Shown here piece by piece: positions 49,609 through 51,774 of a DNA stretch of 51,774 nucleotides. Position numbers and translations under genes: made by a program. The stretch comes from Frankia sp. AgB1.9 (lineage in GTDB: Bacteria > Actinomycetota > Actinomycetes > Frankiales > Frankiaceae). Each line of letters begins with the position of its first letter. The stretch's first letter is position 1. The notes beneath the pieces were generated by a model. The model did not search any database. It was not told where the DNA came from and was given only the letters and a program-made list of their open reading frames with translations. The stretch covers positions 1 to 51,774 of the forward strand of contig NZ_JADWYX010000063.1 in the NCBI RefSeq assembly GCF_016786355.1, written 5' to 3'.

Positions 49609-51095
49609 CGGGCGGCCAGGAAGCTGAGGAGATCGGCGCGGGTGAGGATGCCGACCGGGTTGCCGCTGTCGAGCACGAGAACGGCCGGATCGTCGCCGCC
49701 GAGCGCCTCGACGAGGGTCGAGAGCGGCTCGCCCGCGCCGATCGTCGGCAGTGGCGCCGACATGTGCGCGGCGACCGGCGCGTCGATCACGGCCCGATCG
49801 GCGAAGACGGCCGCGAGCAGCTCGCGTTCGAGCACCGCGCCGGCTACCTCGGCGGCCCGCAGCGGTGGCTCGTGCCGGACCACCGGCATCTGGGAGACGT
49901 TGTACTCACGCAGGTAGGAGATGGCCGCGCCGACGGTCTCGTCGGGATGAACGTGCACCAGCTCCTGCGCCGCGTGCTTGCTGGCCAGGACCGCCCCGAC
50001 GACCGGTTCGTCGGACGGTGGGTCCAGGAAGCCGTAGTCGTACATCCACTCGTCGTTGAAGATCTTCGAAAGGTAGCCGCGCCCGGAGTCGGGCAGCAGC
50101 ACGACGACCAGGTCCTCCGGCCCGAGCGCGCGGGCGACCCTGGTCGCGGCGACCACGGCGAGGCCGCACGAGCCGCCGACCAGCAGCCCGGCCTCCCGGG
50201 CCAGCAGCCGCGTCATCAGGAACGAGTCCCGGTCGCTGACCGCCTCGACGCGGTCGACGACCGTCTTGTCGAACGTGGTCGGCCAGATGTCCTCGCCGAC
50301 ACCCTCGACCAGGTAAGGCCGGCCGCTGCCACCGGAGTAGACCGAGCCCTCCGGGTCGGCGCCGATCACCTGCACCCGGCCGCCGCTGACCTCCTTGAGG
50401 TACTGCCCGGCCCCGCTGATCGTCCCGCCGGTGCCGATGCCGGCGACGAAATGCGTCACCCGCCCGTCGGTGTCCCGCCAGATCTCCGGCCCGGTGCTGG
50501 CCCGGTGCGCGGCCGGGTTGTCCGGGTTGGAGTACTGGTCGGGGCTCCAGGCTCCGGGGGTCCGGCGCGTGACGTCGCGGGCGACAGAGTAATAGGAGCG
50601 CGGGTCGTCCGGGTCGACCGCTGTGGGGCACACGAGAACCTCGGCGCCGTAGGCACGCAGCACCGCGCGCTTCTCTTCGCTGATCTTGTCGGGCATGGTG
50701 AACACGCAGTGGTAGCCGCGCAGTGCCGCGACCATGGCGAGACCCACGCCGGTGTTGCCGCTCGTCGGCTCCACGATCGTCCCGCCGGGGCGCAGCCGGC
50801 CGTCCCGCTCGGCCGCGTCCACCATCGCCACCGCGATCCGGTCCTTCACCGAGCCGCCCGGGTTGACGTACTCCAGCTTGCCGAGCAGCGGGGCCTCGCC
50901 GCGGGGGCCCGCTCCCGGTGCGCCGTCGGCGGGCCAGAGGCGCGCGGCGGCCGTGACGGCCTCGGTGAGCCGGACGAGCGGGGTGTTCCCGATCAGGTCG
51001 GTCACCCGGTCGACGACCCTGCCGCGGCGGTCGTCACCGGGCACGCGGCCGTCACCGGGGACGCCGACGCCGCCGGAGTCGTCCTGGATCCGCAT
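49605..51095 (-). CDS. Cystathionine beta-synthase
   Basis: 496 residues. Fold-type II PLP domain (about 30-370): VDRVTDLIGNTPLVRL, then Lys84 in NPGGSVKDR, EPTSGNTGVGLAMVAALRGY and GIGTGGTISGAGQYLKE for the phosphate loop. A C-terminal pair of CBS domains (about 372-496: EPVVGAVLASKHAAQELVHV; GNPVGILTRADLLSFLA) probably regulates activity. It condenses serine with homocysteine to cystathionine. The ATG at 51095 was chosen because the reading upstream to 51557 covers the divergent promoter region; the first 28 residues are nevertheless a Gly/Asp-rich lead. It is co-translated with the gamma-lyase/synthase. Confidence 0.93.
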   Translation of the reverse strand: MRIQDDSGGVGVPGDGRVPGDDRRGRVVDRVTDLIGNTPLVRLTEAVTAAARLWPADGAPGAGPRGEAPLLGKLEYVNPGGSVKDRIAVAMVDAAERDGRLRPGGTIVEPTSGNTGVGLAMVAALRGYHCVFTMPDKISEEKRAVLRAYGAEVLVCPTAVDPDDPRSYYSVARDVTRRTPGAWSPDQYSNPDNPAAHRASTGPEIWRDTDGRVTHFVAGIGTGGTISGAGQYLKEVSGGRVQVIGADPEGSVYSGGSGRPYLVEGVGEDIWPTTFDKTVVDRVEAVSDRDSFLMTRLLAREAGLLVGGSCGLAVVAATRVARALGPEDLVVVLLPDSGRGYLSKIFNDEWMYDYGFLDPPSDEPVVGAVLASKHAAQELVHVHPDETVGAAISYLREYNVSQMPVVRHEPPLRAAEVAGAVLERELLAAVFADRAVIDAPVAAHMSAPLPTIGAGEPLSTLVEALGGDDPAVLVLDSGNPVGILTRADLLSFLAAR

Positions 51096-51504
51096 CGCCG
51101 CCACCCGCCTGCCTGATCGTGCGTGGTCGTGTGGCCGACGTCCTCCCCCGTCGCGACCGGGCCACACCGCCGGTGGCCTCGGCCGGGGTGGCGAGTTGCT
51201 GATCGCCGTCCACGCGATAACCGTTGGTAGTGAAGGTACCGCCATTAGTGACGACGGTGCCCACTCGGAGCTGGCGCGGGCTCTCCGCCGCCGGAGCGCG
51301 GTCAATGATCCAGTTGTCGGTCGGTGCGGATAGAGTGACGACGTCACCGCCCCCCCGAACTGGCCGTTGTCGCGCCGCCGGGTGTGGACGGGGACAGCGC
51401 GACAGGCTGGGGGAACCGTCGCCGGCTGCCCGTGGCGGGCTACGCCGGCGTCGTCGAGCGGGGTGGTGCGCAGCCCACCCACGAATATCGGCATGGAGGT
51501 CGAC
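51096..51504. promoter_or_regulatory. Divergent region and cold-shock gene leader
   Basis: About 410 bases between the CBS gene and the cold-shock gene. GTGACG-A-CGTCAC (51335-51347) is a perfect 13-bp palindrome, and GGTACCG...CGGTGCC (51235-51261) is a longer dyad with one mismatch. Cold-shock genes commonly have long structured leaders, so part of this could be transcribed. I see no firm -35/-10 pair. Confidence 0.45.
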
Positions 51505-51711
51505 ATGGCTTCGGGCACCGTGAAGTGGTTCAACTCCGAAAAGGGCTTCGGGTTCATCGCGGTGGACGGTGGTGGCCCGGACGTCTTCGTCCACTACTCG
51601 TCGATCGAGACCGACGGCTTCAGATCCCTCGACGAGGGACAGCGCGTCGAGTTCGACGTCGAGCAGGGACAGAAGGGGCCGCAGGCCGGCAAGGTCCGTC
51701 CTACCAGCTGA
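51505..51711 (+). CDS. CspA-family cold-shock protein
   Basis: 68 residues, the typical CspA length. MASGTVKWFNSEKGFGFI carries RNP1 (KGFGFI, 13-18), and VFVHYSSI carries RNP2 (27-34). It is an OB-fold single-stranded nucleic acid chaperone. GGAGG lies five bases before the ATG at 51505; an upstream in-frame ATG (51493) has no such site. Aromatic surface residues Trp8, Phe15, Phe17, Phe28 and His30 for RNA binding are present. Confidence 0.95.
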   Translation: MASGTVKWFNSEKGFGFIAVDGGGPDVFVHYSSIETDGFRSLDEGQRVEFDVEQGQKGPQAGKVRPTS

Positions 51712-51723
51712 CGACGACGGCTG

Positions 51724-51774
51724 CCGGGGCCCCCCGCGCGCCCCCCCCCCGGCGGGCCCCGCCCGCCGGGCGGG
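51724..51774. other. G/C-only contig end
   Basis: The last 51 bases contain only G and C, including a run of ten C. As at the left end, this looks like a contig terminus rather than natural sequence. Confidence 0.7.

Noticed and set aside
51314..51336. TTGTCG/TAGAGT as a cold-shock promoter
   Set aside because: The hexamers are separated by only 11 bases, too short for a sigma-70-type promoter.

Overview
The window is about 73% G+C. It has Shine-Dalgarno sites of the GGAGG type, many GTG starts, many stop/start overlaps (ATGA or GTGA), and no IS element, phage gene, CRISPR array, rRNA or tRNA that I can see. The gene content (F420/flavin LLM oxidoreductases, several SDRs, FadD-type ligases, a Ser/Thr kinase, 7Fe ferredoxin, AidB, reverse transsulfuration) points to a soil actinomycete. 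A member of the Frankiales is the best guess, but the genus is an inference. Positions 1-67 and 51724-51774 contain only G and C, so the window looks like one whole contig with artefactual or unresolved ends.

Layout. 233-4222: livHMGF, a branched-chain amino acid type ABC importer without its binding protein, closed by a perfect hairpin terminator. 4331-6897: a small membrane protein divergent from a LysR regulator, a YbaK deacylase and a 54-residue protein. 6923-11614: a D-arabinono-lactone oxidase-like flavoprotein divergent from an alanine-racemase-fold enzyme, then an acyl-CoA ligase. 11905-15235: an SDR, an LLM oxidoreductase and a Tat-type secreted esterase. 15524-22593, all on the minus strand: a Ser/Thr kinase with fibronectin-like repeats, a methyltransferase, an OmpA-domain lipoprotein, a vWA-like lipoprotein, two four-helix membrane proteins and a helical-repeat protein. 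I regard this as the best candidate for an undescribed cell-envelope module. 22862-30096: a GT-C-like membrane protein, two small coupled genes, two LLM oxidoreductases, an SDR and a beta-propeller lipoprotein.

30133-35288 is a signalling block: a UspA-like protein, an SDR, a response regulator fused to a class III nucleotidyl cyclase, and a divergent soluble histidine kinase. A CRP/GlxR-like site lies upstream of the UspA-like gene, which suggests a local cAMP circuit. 35475-39468 is a LysR-controlled operon of an amidohydrolase, a 7Fe ferredoxin and a complete-ligand diiron protein, with tandem 16-bp repeats in the divergent promoter. 39509-40701 pairs a single-domain receiver with a histidine kinase that has lost its ATP-binding motifs. 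41273-46365 holds an acyl-CoA ligase, a histidine phosphatase, AidB and an FMN reductase. 46562-47812 is an unrecognised regulator-like gene carrying a nonapeptide repeat. 48418-51095 is the cystathionine beta-synthase / gamma-lyase pair, and a cold-shock gene closes the window.

Two cross-cutting signals stand out. A 73-bp imperfect palindrome occurs three times (6441, 15338, 35321) at exactly the same length, always 3' of genes. Four protein genes carry in-frame tandem repeats (15, 18, 15 and 27 bp units) in disordered segments.
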